Positions 18,751-26,798 of a DNA stretch of 64,000 nt are shown here, in pieces. The notes under the pieces were generated by a model. It ran no database searches and was not told the DNA's origin. It worked only from the letters and a program-made list of their open reading frames with translations. Source of the DNA: Agromyces marinus (GTDB lineage: Bacteria > Actinomycetota > Actinomycetes > Actinomycetales > Microbacteriaceae); assembly GCF_021442325.1 (NCBI RefSeq), contig NZ_CP087879.1, positions 2,356,001 to 2,420,000 on the forward strand. The letters are read 5' to 3'. Position 1 is the first letter of the stretch. Every line of letters starts with the position of its first letter. A program made the position numbers and the translations under genes.

Positions 18751-19530
18751 GTGTCCAAGCGCATCGAGGTCAAGGACCTCAACGTCTACTACTCCAAGTT
18801 CCTCGCCGTCGAGGGCGTCTCCCTCGAGATCGAGCCCCGCAGCGTGACCGCGTTCATCGGACCCTCGGGCTGCGGCAAGTCCACGTTCCTGCGGACCCTG
18901 AACCGGATGCACGAGGTCATCCCCGGCGCCCGCGTCGAGGGCGAGGTGCTCATCGACGGCAACAACCTCTACGACCCCGAGGTCGACCCGGTGCTCGTGC
19001 GCCGTCAGGTGGGCATGGTCTTCCAGCGCCCGAACCCGTTCCCGACCATGTCGATCAGGGAGAACGTGATCGCCGGGGTCAAGCTGAACAACCGGCGCAT
19101 CTCGAAGTCGGACGCCGACGACCTCGTCGAGCAGTCGCTGCGCGGCGCGAACCTCTGGAACGAGGTCAAGGACCGTCTCGACCGCCCCGGCTCGGGCCTG
19201 TCGGGCGGCCAGCAGCAGCGCCTCTGCATCGCCCGCGCGATCGCCGTCTCGCCCGAGGTGATCCTCATGGACGAGCCGTGCTCGGCGCTCGACCCGATCT
19301 CGACGCTCGCGATCGAGGACCTCATCGAGGACCTCAAGCAGGAGTACACGATCGTGATCGTGACCCACAACATGCAGCAGGCGTCGCGCGTGAGCGACAA
19401 GACCGCGTTCTTCAACATCGCCGGCACCGGCAAGCCCGGCAAGCTCATCGAGTACGACGAGACGACCACGATCTTCTCCAACCCCGCCGAGAAGGCGACG
19501 GAGGACTACGTGTCCGGTCGATTCGGCTGA
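18751..19530 (+). CDS. pstB: Phosphate ABC transporter ATPase PstB
   Basis: 259 residues. Walker [10 protein letters not shown] (about residues 38-46), PstB-type Q loop [12 protein letters not shown], signature LSGGQQQRL (about 151), Walker [14 protein letters not shown] and the switch His in VTHNMQQA. It powers PstCA. GTG start; the 28-base gap after pstA contains a weak purine stretch (AGGAAA). Last gene of the operon, followed by a strong terminator. Confidence 0.97.
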   Translation: MSKRIEVKDLNVYYSKFLAVEGVSLEIEPRSVTAFIGPSGCGKSTFLRTLNRMHEVIPGARVEGEVLIDGNNLYDPEVDPVLVRRQVGMVFQRPNPFPTMSIRENVIAGVKLNNRRISKSDADDLVEQSLRGANLWNEVKDRLDRPGSGLSGGQQQRLCIARAIAVSPEVILMDEPCSALDPISTLAIEDLIEDLKQEYTIVIVTHNMQQASRVSDKTAFFNIAGTGKPGKLIEYDETTTIFSNPAEKATEDYVSGRFG

Positions 19531-19551
19531 TCCGCGGGAAGCGGAAGACAG

Positions 19552-19587
19552 CGGATGCCCCGTGGCCGACCGACCACGGGGCATCCG
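19552..19587. terminator. Terminator between pstB and pabC
   Basis: A perfect 14-bp stem (CGGATGCCCCGTGG at 19552-19565, complement at 19574-19587) with an eight-base loop between convergent genes. The stem base is the CGGATGCC word. Confidence 0.88.
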
Positions 19588-19596
19588 TCGTTCCCG

Positions 19597-19642
19597 CCTG
19601 CGGCGGTCGGTCGTTCGCGCCTGCGGCGGTCAGTCGTTCGCG
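19597..19642. repeat. 23-bp tandem duplication at the 3' end of pabC
   Basis: Two directly adjacent 23-base copies (19597-19619 and 19620-19642) beginning CCTGCGGCGGTC and differing at one base. That difference (A versus G) creates the pabC stop codon in the second copy only, so the repeat overlaps the last codons of pabC. Confidence 0.8.
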
Positions 19643-20517
19643 CCGAGCAGGTGGTCGTTGATCTCGGCCGTCATGGCGGCATCCGCACCGAGCGGATGAC
19701 CGTCGACCTCGATCACGGGAGCCGCCATCCTGACGCTCGAGACGAGCCACGCGGCATCCGCCCCGCGGAGCTCGTCGAGCGTCAGGTCGCGGTACGCGAC
19801 CCGACGACCGAGCGATTCGAGGAACGCGAAGACCCGACGCTGGGTCGTGCCGTGCAGGATGCCCGCCGCCGGCGGCGGCGTGACGACCACGTCGCCGAGC
19901 CGCACGAGCACGTTCGAGGTCGGACCCTCGAGCACGAAGCCGTCGGATGAGACGAACACGGCGTCATCGACCCCCCGCCGCTTCGCCTCGCGGATCGCGG
20001 CCATGTTCGGCGCGTAGCTGAGGGTCTTCGCGCCGAGCAGCAGCCACGGCGCCCGCTCGCCCGCTCCGCGGTCGATCCCCCGGTCGAGCGTGACGACGCG
20101 GATCCCGTGCGAGCGCTCCCTGCTGAAGTCGGGAACGGATGCCACGTGCGCCCACCCGGTCGGCACCGTGCCGGGATCGACGCCCCGGCTGACGACGATC
20201 TTGACCGAGAACTGCCCGTCGGCGGGGGCTCGTTCGGCGGCCCGGCGGATCACGAGCCGCCACTGGTCGAGGTTCGGCTCGGGCAGGTCCGTCAGCCGCG
20301 CCGAGTTCGCCAGTCGCGCGAGGTGCGGTTCGAGGTCGTTCACCCGGCCGTCGACGATCGCGAGCGTCTCGAACACGCCGTCGCCCCGGTGCGGCGCGAG
20401 GTCGTTGACGGCGAGTGCGGGAGAACCGGGCTCGATCTCGCGGAACGACGACTCGAGGAACTCGGCGGACGTGCCGACCGGAAGGGGGTCGACGAGGAAC
20501 GAGACGGTCTCGGGCAT
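19630..20517 (-). CDS. pabC: Aminodeoxychorismate lyase-like class IV aminotransferase
   Basis: 295 residues of the fold-type IV PLP enzyme family. The PLP-binding Lys is Lys164 (LLGAKTLSYAPN); ALAVNDLAPHRGDGVFETL near the N-terminus and VLEGPTSNVLV further on are family hallmarks. Most likely it converts 4-amino-4-deoxychorismate to p-aminobenzoate for folate; branched-chain or D-amino acid aminotransferase activity cannot be excluded by eye. The ATG at 20517 is six bases after TACCAT, suggesting a leaderless message. The C-terminus ends in a tandem duplication. Confidence 0.82.
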   Translation of the reverse strand: MPETVSFLVDPLPVGTSAEFLESSFREIEPGSPALAVNDLAPHRGDGVFETLAIVDGRVNDLEPHLARLANSARLTDLPEPNLDQWRLVIRRAAERAPADGQFSVKIVVSRGVDPGTVPTGWAHVASVPDFSRERSHGIRVVTLDRGIDRGAGERAPWLLLGAKTLSYAPNMAAIREAKRRGVDDAVFVSSDGFVLEGPTSNVLVRLGDVVVTPPPAAGILHGTTQRRVFAFLESLGRRVAYRDLTLDELRGADAAWLVSSVRMAAPVIEVDGHPLGADAAMTAEINDHLLGAND

Positions 20518-20529
20518 CCCTCGATGGTA
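20518..20529 (-). promoter_or_regulatory. -10 box for leaderless pabC
   Basis: Minus-strand TACCAT ends six bases before the ATG at 20517. Confidence 0.5.
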
Positions 20530-20545
20530 GCCGTGGAAGCATGGA

Positions 20546-20623
20546 GGCCGGTCGCAGAACGCCTCTCGGCGCGAGGCCGCTCGAAGCGGCGAGATTTGGA
20601 GCCCGGGGTTACTGCGACCGGCC
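20546..20623 (-). ncRNA. Candidate small structured RNA
   Basis: A 78-base segment closed by a perfect 12-bp stem (GGCCGGTCGCAG at 20546-20557 with CTGCGACCGGCC at 20612-20623), enclosing a hairpin GCCGCT/AGCGGC and a second GCCTC/GAGGC helix. On the minus strand TAGAAT (20635-20630) is six bases before the first G of the stem, the right spacing for transcription to begin there. It lies between two minus-strand genes, each of which appears to have its own promoter. It does not match tRNA, SRP RNA or 6C RNA by eye. It could instead be an elaborate terminator for the upstream gene. Confidence 0.45.
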
Positions 20624-20635
20624 ACGACGATTCTA
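20624..20635 (-). promoter_or_regulatory. -10 box preceding the candidate small RNA
   Basis: Minus-strand TAGAAT at 20635-20630, six bases before the closing stem of the structured segment. No convincing -35. Confidence 0.45.
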
Positions 20636-20670
20636 AACGCAGGGGCGGCCCTCGCCTATTCCCGCCGCAG

Positions 20671-21309
20671 TCAGTCCAGGCCGTCGTGACGCCAGAGGCG
20701 TGCGCACGCGCCGAACTCGTCGGCGAGCTCGGTCAGTCGCAGGGCGCGCGTGGTGAGCACGCCCGGGCGGTCGTGGTGCACCGCGTCCGAGGCATCCGCG
20801 TCGTCGGCGAGGCTGGCGAACCCGGCCGAGGCCACCCGGCAGAACGCGGCCGCGCGATCGAGCGCTGCGGCGAAGTCGCCGGCGAACACGCCGCGCAGGA
20901 TGGTGTCGGCCAGGTCGCGCACCTCGGCCGGTCCGGCCGGCGTCGGTGCTCCGGCGACGACCTGGTCGATCGTGCGCGAGACCTCGGTGCCGCGTTGGAA
21001 CGCGAGGCTCACGCCCTCGGCGTCCTGCCGGATCATCGTGCGGAGGAGGTAGATGCGCCACAGCACACCCGGCAGGCTCTTCGGCGACGCCTGCGACCAG
21101 AGTTCCGCGATCGCGTCGATGCCGTGCTCATCGGTGTAGGTCACGAGCCGCGCGACGATCTCGGGGTCGGGATCGGCGCGAACCCGAGAGAGCACCGCCG
21201 CAGCGGTGTCGTGCGCGAGCCGGCTCACGTGCGCCGGATCCTCGGCGCCGAGGAACCCCTCGAACATGTTCGGGGGAAACCTCGTCGGGCGGTGGAAGTC
21301 TGCGGCCAT
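20671..21309 (-). CDS. Hypothetical protein
   Basis: 212 residues, largely alpha-helical, rich in Ala and Asp, without signal peptide or membrane segments. I do not recognise the family. The ATG at 21309 is preferred over a GTG three codons upstream (21318) because TATCGT ends seven bases before the ATG, a leaderless arrangement in which the GTG would not be transcribed. The gene lies between pabC and a divergent tRNA-Lys gene. Codon use is like that of neighbours, so it is very likely a real gene. Confidence 0.65.
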   Translation of the reverse strand: MAADFHRPTRFPPNMFEGFLGAEDPAHVSRLAHDTAAAVLSRVRADPDPEIVARLVTYTDEHGIDAIAELWSQASPKSLPGVLWRIYLLRTMIRQDAEGVSLAFQRGTEVSRTIDQVVAGAPTPAGPAEVRDLADTILRGVFAGDFAAALDRAAAFCRVASAGFASLADDADASDAVHHDRPGVLTTRALRLTELADEFGACARLWRHDGLD

Positions 21310-21322
21310 CGCGGACACGATA
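21310..21322 (-). promoter_or_regulatory. -10 box deciding the start at 21309
   Basis: Minus-strand TATCGT (21322-21317) with a seven-base gap to the ATG; the alternative GTG at 21318-21316 overlaps this box. Confidence 0.5.
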
Positions 21323-21396
21323 CCGTCCGCGCCTGCGCGCGGGGTGGGTGGGGCCCAGCCGCGGCCACGACGTGAATTCGGCGCACGCCCTGCAGG

Positions 21397-21402
21397 TACG
21401 CT
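21397..21402 (+). promoter_or_regulatory. -10 box for tRNA-Lys
   Basis: TACGCT at 21397-21402, nine bases before the first base of the tRNA. Confidence 0.5.
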
Positions 21403-21411
21403 GGATACCCG

Positions 21412-21484
21412 GGGCCTCTAGCTCAGTCGGTAGAGCAGCGGACTTTTAATCCGTAGGTCGTGGGTTCGAGCCCCACGGGGCCCA
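21412..21484 (+). tRNA. tRNA-Lys (anticodon TTT)
   Basis: A complete 73-base cloverleaf: acceptor GGGCCTC pairs with GGGGCCC; D arm GCTC/GAGC; anticodon stem GCGGA/TCCGT with loop CTTTTAA giving anticodon TTT; T arm GTGGG/CCCAC with loop TTCGAGC; discriminator A. The CCA end is not encoded. Confidence 0.97.
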
Positions 21485-21496
21485 CGACAGTCGTCG

Positions 21497-22951
21497 TCAC
21501 GGCGCGAGGTCCGGCAACCCGAGGCCGAATTCGTGCCGCAGCGCGCTCGCGGCCGAGTGCCAGCCGGCCAGGCCGTGCACGCCGGGCCCGGGCGGAGTCG
21601 ACGCCGACGCGAGGTAGACGCCCGCGATCGGCGTGCGCCACGGGTCCCGGGCGACGACGGGGCGGCGCACGAGCTGCGTGAGCGAGGTCGCGCCCGCCGC
21701 GATGTCGCCGTCGACGTGGTTCGGGTTCTCGGCGGCGAGGCGCGTCGCGGGGCGTGCGGCGGACGCGAGCACGAGGTCGCGGAATCCCGGGGCGAACCGC
21801 TCGATCTGACGCGTGACCGCCTCGGTGGGGTCGACCCCGGATCCCGCTGGAACGTGCGTGTACGCCCACAGGGCGTGGTGCCCGGCCGGCGCACGCGACC
21901 CGTCGAACGCCGACGGCTGCGACACCAGCACGTACGGTGACGACGGATGCCGCCCGCGCGCCACGTCGCGCTCGCCGGCGGCGATCTCCTCGCGCGGGCC
22001 GCCCAGGTGGAGCGTGCCCGCCCGCGCGAGGTCCGGGTGCGCCCACGGAACCGGCCCCGAGAGGGCGAAGTCGACCTTCGCGGCCGCGTCGCCGTGGCGG
22101 AAGCGCCGGAGCGCACGCCGGTATCCGCCCGGCAGCCGGTCGCCCGCGATCGCATCGAGCGCGCGCGGCGTCACGTCGAGCAGCACCGCGCGAGACGGCG
22201 GGAGGTCGCGGAGGTGCTCGACCGCGGCATCCGTCACGATCTCGCCGCCGTGCCGGACCAGGTCGTCGACGAGGGCCGCCGTGATCGCGCCGCTGCCGCC
22301 GATCGGGATCGGCCACCCGCGCGCGTGCGCGTGCGCGGCCAGCACGAGTCCCGCGCCGGCCGGGGCGACGCCCGGAAGCGGCCGGATCGCGTGCGCCGCG
22401 ACGCCGGTCAGCAGTGCGGGCGCGACCTCGCCGCGGAAGCCGACGTTCCAGGCCGGGCCGCCCTGCGCGAGCGCGCGGAGCCCGAATCGGGCGGCGACGA
22501 GCGGATGCCGCGGCATCCGCACGAGCGAGGAAGCCGTGAACTCGGTCAGCGCCGCCTCGTGCGCCACGAGGGGTCCGAGCAGTCGCCGCCAGGCCCGTCC
22601 GTCGCGGCCGAGCCCGTCGACGGTCCGGTCGAGGTCGTGCCAGGCGATCCCGGCGCGACCGCCATCGAGCGGATGCGCGTAGGAGATCTCGGGCACGCGC
22701 AGGTCGATGCGATCCGCGAGCCCGAACGCGCGGAAGAACGGCGAGGCGAGCGCCATCGGGTGCACGGCCGAGCACACGTCGTGCCGGAACCCGGGGAGGG
22801 TCAGCGGCTCGGTGCGCGCGCCGCCGCCGGGCGTCGCCGCGGCCTCGTGCACCCGGACCGACAGCCCGGCCCGCGCGAGGGTCACCGCGGCCGCGAGCCC
22901 GTTCGGCCCCGACCCGACGACGATCGCGTCGACGTCACCAGTCCGGGTCAC
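21497..22951 (-). CDS. FAD-dependent oxidoreductase of the phytoene desaturase family
   Basis: 484 residues. An N-terminal dinucleotide-binding motif (AIVVGSGPNGLAAAVTLARAG, about residues 9-29) followed by the conserved GGGARTEPLTLPGFRHDVCSA stretch, and a C-terminal FAD-contacting segment (GVYLASASTPPGPGVHGLAGWHSA) typical of the bacterial NAD(P)/FAD phytoene-dehydrogenase-like group. The substrate is unknown and no carotenoid genes are nearby, so a role in carotenoid synthesis is not supported. GTG at 22951 follows GGGGAGGG with a short gap. It ends 13 bases from the tRNA. Confidence 0.82.
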   Translation of the reverse strand: MTRTGDVDAIVVGSGPNGLAAAVTLARAGLSVRVHEAAATPGGGARTEPLTLPGFRHDVCSAVHPMALASPFFRAFGLADRIDLRVPEISYAHPLDGGRAGIAWHDLDRTVDGLGRDGRAWRRLLGPLVAHEAALTEFTASSLVRMPRHPLVAARFGLRALAQGGPAWNVGFRGEVAPALLTGVAAHAIRPLPGVAPAGAGLVLAAHAHARGWPIPIGGSGAITAALVDDLVRHGGEIVTDAAVEHLRDLPPSRAVLLDVTPRALDAIAGDRLPGGYRRALRRFRHGDAAAKVDFALSGPVPWAHPDLARAGTLHLGGPREEIAAGERDVARGRHPSSPYVLVSQPSAFDGSRAPAGHHALWAYTHVPAGSGVDPTEAVTRQIERFAPGFRDLVLASAARPATRLAAENPNHVDGDIAAGATSLTQLVRRPVVARDPWRTPIAGVYLASASTPPGPGVHGLAGWHSAASALRHEFGLGLPDLAP

Positions 22952-23206
22952 GCGCCCTCCCCGATCGGCGGCGCGTGCGCGCTCGCCGGCATCATGATGT
23001 CACGAGGACGGGCGTCGGCGCCCGCGTCGAACCGGACATCATTCGCCGGTGCGGCGGCTGGGCCAAGACGGGGACCGGGGCACCGCCGCGGGGCTCGAGG
23101 AGGTTCCCGAGCCTCGATGCCCTCGGTGCGGCGGCTCCTCCCCAGGTGTCCCCTTGCCGCACTGCGAGGTGCGGTTCACCGAGCGTACGTCCGCGAACCG
23201 GACACG

Positions 23207-23232
23207 GCAAGCCCCCGAGAACGGGGGCTTGC
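23207..23232 (-). terminator. Terminator after the LLM oxidoreductase gene
   Basis: A perfect 10-bp stem (GCAAGCCCCC at 23207-23216, GGGGGCTTGC at 23223-23232) with a six-base loop, just beyond the stop at 23238. The remaining 250 bases toward 22952 show no further gene or clear signal. Confidence 0.85.
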
Positions 23233-23237
23233 ACCGA

Positions 23238-24287
23238 TCAGCCGACGATGCGACGCAGCCCCGACATGAGCGCGAGCCGTTCGCCCGCATCGCGCCCGAG
23301 GGGGGTCGCGTTCAGCGTCGTCACGCCGGCGCGGGCGAACTCCTCGACCCGACCCGCGACCTCCGAGGGCGAACCGATGAGCGAGATCGCGCGCACGAGG
23401 TCGTCGGGTACGGCGGCGACCGCCTCCTCGCGCCGGCCGTCGAGGTAGAGGTCCTGGATGCGTTCGGCCTCGGCGGCGAACCCGTACCCGGCGATGAGGT
23501 CGTTGTAGAAGTTCTTCCCGCGCGCCCCCATCCCGCCCACGTAGAGCGCGAGGTTCGGCTTGACCGCCGCGAGCGCGGCCTCGACGAGCTCGGGCCGATC
23601 GGAGATCGCGAGCGCCGGGCTCGCGAACACGTCGAGCTCGCCCAGTTCGGGCGCTCGCCGCGCGCGGCCCGCGGCGAGCGCGACCCCCCACACCTGCTCT
23701 GCCCGCTCGGGGTGGAAGAACATCGGCAGCCAGCCCTCGGCGATCTCGGCCGTCTGCTCCACGGACTTCGGGCCGAGGGAGGCGATCGTGATCGGGATGC
23801 GCTCGCGGACCGGTTCGTTGATGAGCTTCAACGGCTTGCCGAGCCCGGTGCCCTGGTCGGCGGGCAGCGGGATCCGGTAGCGGCGTCCGTCGTGCACGAG
23901 ACGTTCCCGTCTCCACACGGAGCGGCAGATGTCGACGATCTCGCGCGTGCGCTGCAGCGGCGCGTCGTAGGGCACGCCATGGAAGCCCTCGATGACCTGC
24001 GGCCCGGACGCGCCGATGCCGAGCTCGAACCGCCCGTCCGAGACGAAGTCGAGCCCTGCCGCGGTCATGGCGGTGAGCGAGGGCGTGCGCGTGTAGAGCT
24101 GCAGGATGCCGCTCATGAGCGTCATCGTCGTCGTGCGCGCCGCCAGGAACCCGAGCTGGCTGACGGCGTCGAACGTGTACACCTCGGGGACGACGACGAG
24201 GTCGACCCCCGCGCGTTCGAGGTCGACGACCTCGTCCGCGGCCTCGCGGAATCCTCCGGCGTAGCTCAGGAACATGCCGATGCGCAT
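23238..24287 (-). CDS. LLM-class (F420-dependent-like) oxidoreductase
   Basis: 349 residues of the luciferase-like monooxygenase superfamily (TIM barrel): MRIGMFLSYAGGFREAADEV at the start, then LELGIGASGPQ-type FELGIGASGP (about residue 90), GFHGVPYDAPLQRTREIVDI, and PITIASLGPKSVEQTAEIAEGW. Such actinobacterial proteins usually use coenzyme F420 or flavin; substrate unknown. ATG at 24287 is chosen because GAGGAG lies seven bases upstream. Probably monocistronic; it lies downstream of the sigma/anti-sigma pair with a 73-base gap containing TAGGGT (about 24351-24346), a plausible -10. Confidence 0.85.
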   Translation of the reverse strand: MRIGMFLSYAGGFREAADEVVDLERAGVDLVVVPEVYTFDAVSQLGFLAARTTTMTLMSGILQLYTRTPSLTAMTAAGLDFVSDGRFELGIGASGPQVIEGFHGVPYDAPLQRTREIVDICRSVWRRERLVHDGRRYRIPLPADQGTGLGKPLKLINEPVRERIPITIASLGPKSVEQTAEIAEGWLPMFFHPERAEQVWGVALAAGRARRAPELGELDVFASPALAISDRPELVEAALAAVKPNLALYVGGMGARGKNFYNDLIAGYGFAAEAERIQDLYLDGRREEAVAAVPDDLVRAISLIGSPSEVAGRVEEFARAGVTTLNATPLGRDAGERLALMSGLRRIVG

Positions 24288-24360
24288 GCGGTCGCTCCTC
24301 GTCGTCGTGGGTGCTTTCGGGGGCCGCGCGCGGCCCCCGGTCGACCCTAGCCGACACGGG

Positions 24361-25182
24361 TCAGGTCTCGAAGACCACGATCGGTTCGGTCGTCGGCGCC
24401 TCGGAACCCCCGGCCGGTTCGACCGTGATGCCCACGAGGACGCCGGGCCTGAGGGCCCCGTCGAGCACGACGAACGCGGCTCCGTCCTCCGGGTCGAACG
24501 TTCCCGCCGAGACCGCGCCCGAGTCGTCGATGTACCAGAGCTCGTAGGTCGAGTCGGCGCCGACGGCCGGGAGGTCGCTCGTGCGCACGGCCGCTCGCGC
24601 GAGGTCCTCGGACCAGACGAGGGTGACGTCGCCGCCGTCGGCGGACGCCGCGGTCGTCTCGTTCGCATCGGATGCCGAGGCGATCGCCTGCACGTCGCGC
24701 TGCGCGCCCCACCCCGCGGGCCCGAACCAGTTCAGGCCGACGACGGCACCGGCGATGAGCACGAGCGACGCGGCGACCGCGGCGAGGATCGGCGCGGGGC
24801 GGCGGAACCAGGCGGCGTGGGCCGCCCGCTCTGCGGGCCCGGGCCCGGGCGCGGCAGGGGCCTCGGCCTGCGGCATCCGCTCACCCGATGCGCCGACCTG
24901 CTCGTCGCGCGCGATCGGCTCCGCCGAGACCTGCTCGACCTCGTCGAGGCGGCCCATGACGGAGGAGCGCAGCCCGGGCGACGGGTCGACGGGCTCGACG
25001 CTCGCCGCGAGCGCCGCCGCGGCCGCGCGATGGTCGCGGACGCGGGCTCGGAGCGCCGGGTCCTCGGCCAGGGCCGCCTCGACGACCGCGCGCTCGTCGT
25101 CGGACACCGCGTCGAGGGCGTACGCCGCGAGCAGGGCGTCGAGGTCGTCCGGCATCGCCGCTGCGTCCTCGGATCCGGTCAT
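24361..25182 (-). CDS. rskA: RskA-like anti-sigma factor
   Basis: 273 residues. N-terminal cytoplasmic anti-sigma domain (LDALLAAYALDAVSDDERAVVEAALAEDP, about residues 13-41), one membrane helix (about 133-157) and an extracellular RskA C-terminal domain (YELWYIDDSGAVSAGTF; GVLVGITVEPAGGSE). It should hold the co-encoded SigK-like sigma factor until regulated proteolysis releases it. ATG overlaps the sigma gene stop by four bases (ATGA). Confidence 0.9.
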   Translation of the reverse strand: MTGSEDAAAMPDDLDALLAAYALDAVSDDERAVVEAALAEDPALRARVRDHRAAAAALAASVEPVDPSPGLRSSVMGRLDEVEQVSAEPIARDEQVGASGERMPQAEAPAAPGPGPAERAAHAAWFRRPAPILAAVAASLVLIAGAVVGLNWFGPAGWGAQRDVQAIASASDANETTAASADGGDVTLVWSEDLARAAVRTSDLPAVGADSTYELWYIDDSGAVSAGTFDPEDGAAFVVLDGALRPGVLVGITVEPAGGSEAPTTEPIVVFET

Positions 25183-25853
25183 GTGCTCACCCCCATCGCC
25201 CGGCGCAGACGGATCATGCCGTCGCGCATCCTGGTCTTCACGGTCCCGAGCGGGACGTGCAGTCGATCGGCGATCTCGGTCTGGGTGAGCCCGCCGTAGT
25301 AGGCGAGCACCACGCACTCGCGCTGGGGTTCGCTGAGCTCTGCGAGCGCGTCCTTGGCCCGGGCGTGTTCGATCCGGACCTCGGCGGTCTCGGCGACGGT
25401 GTCGGCGGGCACCTCGAGGTCGCGGGCGCCGATGCGTGCGTCGCGGTCGCGCGCCGACTGCGAGGATCGCACCCGGTCGACCGCACGACGGTGGGCGAGG
25501 GTGAACATCCACGCGATCGCGGAGCCGCGATCTCGCTCGAAGCGCGGGGCGGTCCGCCAGATCTCGAGGTAGACCTCCTGGGCGACCTCCTCCGCCTGGC
25601 CGGCATCGATGACGACCCTTCGGATGAGCCCGAGCACGCGCGCGACGGTTCGGTCGTAGAGCGCGCCGAACGCGACCCGGTCGCCCGCGCCGGTCGCGAC
25701 CAGCAGGTCGTCCAGGCCGGGGCCGGATGCCTCGGCCTCGCCGTGCACCTCCACCACGCGCTCAAGCATGGCAGACCGGCGCGCCGGCCCGGCGCTCGTA
25801 CGCGCCGGAGCGGCGCGCCGGGTCTCGGCGCGCGGCGGCGATGCGATGCTCAT
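25179..25853 (-). CDS. sigK: SigK-like ECF sigma factor
   Basis: 224 residues. Region 2 (VAFGALYDRTVARVLGLIRRV to GSAIAWMFTLAHRRAVDRVR, about residues 58-130) and region 4 (LSEPQRECVVLAYYGGLTQTEIADRLHVPLGTVKTRMRDGM, about 170-215). With its overlapping RskA-like partner it forms the SigK/RskA module known from actinobacteria, where it activates genes for secreted proteins or redox stress. The first ATG (25853) is used; Met29 (25769) is an alternative because the first 28 residues are low complexity. No MPT70-like target lies beside it. Confidence 0.9.
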   Translation of the reverse strand: MSIASPPRAETRRAAPARTSAGPARRSAMLERVVEVHGEAEASGPGLDDLLVATGAGDRVAFGALYDRTVARVLGLIRRVVIDAGQAEEVAQEVYLEIWRTAPRFERDRGSAIAWMFTLAHRRAVDRVRSSQSARDRDARIGARDLEVPADTVAETAEVRIEHARAKDALAELSEPQRECVVLAYYGGLTQTEIADRLHVPLGTVKTRMRDGMIRLRRAMGVST

Positions 25854-25917
25854 GTCGGCTCCCGTCGTGCGTCGAGGGTGATTCGGCGCGGGAGGCCATT
25901 CGGATCGGTTCGGCCGA

Positions 25918-26604
25918 TCACATCCCGCCGGGCGTCGCCTCGCCTCGGGCGATCGCGCGGCGGTGCTCGCGGATGCGGATGACGCGCTTGACGACGAACC
26001 ATGCGACGGCCGCCACGACCGCGGCGATGACGACGTACTGCAGGATGTCGGCCCACGGCTCGACCAGGTGCCAGTTCTCGCCGAGCAGGTAGCCGGCCAG
26101 GACGAAGACGGTGTTCCAGATGATGCTGCCGGCCGTCGTGAGCGCGAGGAACCACGAGATGCGCATCCGGGTGATGCCTGCTGGGACCGAGATGAGGCTT
26201 CGGAAGATGGGGATCATGCGTCCGAAGAACACGGCCTTCCGACCGTGCTTGAGGAACCAGGCCTCGGTCCGGTCGGCGTCGGCGACGTCGACCAACGGGA
26301 CGGCCTTGATGATCGCGCGCGTGCGCTCGCGGCCGAGCAGCGCACCGACGAGGTAGAGCGCGAGTGCGCCGACGACGGAGCCCGCGGTCGTCCACGCGAG
26401 CACCTCGGGCAGGGTGAACGACCCCCGGCTCGCCGTGAACCCGGCGAGCGGGAGGATGAGTTCGCTGGGGAGGGGCGGGAAGAGGTTCTCGAGCGCGATC
26501 GCGAGCCCGGCACCCGGGGCGCCGAGGGTCTCCATGAGGTCGACCGCCCACCCGGCGATGCCGGTGAGTTCGGGTTCGGCGGCGGTCCGGATGGCGATGC
26601 TCAC
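25918..26604 (-). CDS. DedA family membrane protein
   Basis: 228 residues with about five membrane segments and the DedA/SNARE-associated signature (ENLFPPLPSELILPLAGF near residue 38 and GRMIPIFRSLISVPAGITRM near 133). DedA proteins act in membrane homeostasis and polyprenyl-phosphate or phospholipid flipping. The GTG at 26604 is chosen because TAAGGT ends seven bases upstream (leaderless) and the longer open frame upstream only translates a 9-bp repeat. Confidence 0.88.
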   Translation of the reverse strand: MSIAIRTAAEPELTGIAGWAVDLMETLGAPGAGLAIALENLFPPLPSELILPLAGFTASRGSFTLPEVLAWTTAGSVVGALALYLVGALLGRERTRAIIKAVPLVDVADADRTEAWFLKHGRKAVFFGRMIPIFRSLISVPAGITRMRISWFLALTTAGSIIWNTVFVLAGYLLGENWHLVEPWADILQYVVIAAVVAAVAWFVVKRVIRIREHRRAIARGEATPGGM

Positions 26605-26617
26605 CCGCTCGACCTTA
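26605..26617 (-). promoter_or_regulatory. -10 box for leaderless dedA
   Basis: Minus-strand TAAGGT with a seven-base gap to the GTG at 26604. Confidence 0.5.
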
Positions 26618-26679
26618 CGGGACGGCACCTGAGCGGCGGGTGGGACGAGCACCGGGGTCCGCGCCGGGCCCCTGGTCGC

Positions 26680-26733
26680 GCGGTCCGTGCGGTCCGTGCG
26701 GTCCGCGCGGTCCGCGCGGTCCGCGCGGTCCGT
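26680..26733. repeat. Six tandem copies of a 9-bp unit
   Basis: GCGGTCCGT or GCGGTCCGC repeated six times without interruption between divergent dedA and the MarP-like gene. It keeps frame on both strands, which explains the long spurious open frames crossing it. Confidence 0.9.
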
Positions 26734-26798
26734 GCTCAGCATGCTCCGAGCCGGGTGCGGGAGGGTTGAGGTCCCGTCGGAATCGGAGCGGACCTCGG

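Noticed and set aside
15430..18782. Long minus-strand frames opposite pstS, pstC and pstA
   Set aside because: Antisense shadows of clear transporter genes with Arg/Asp-rich meaningless translations.
23174..23184. Single GTTCACC near the LLM oxidoreductase terminator
   Set aside because: No repeat partner and not placed upstream of a gene start.
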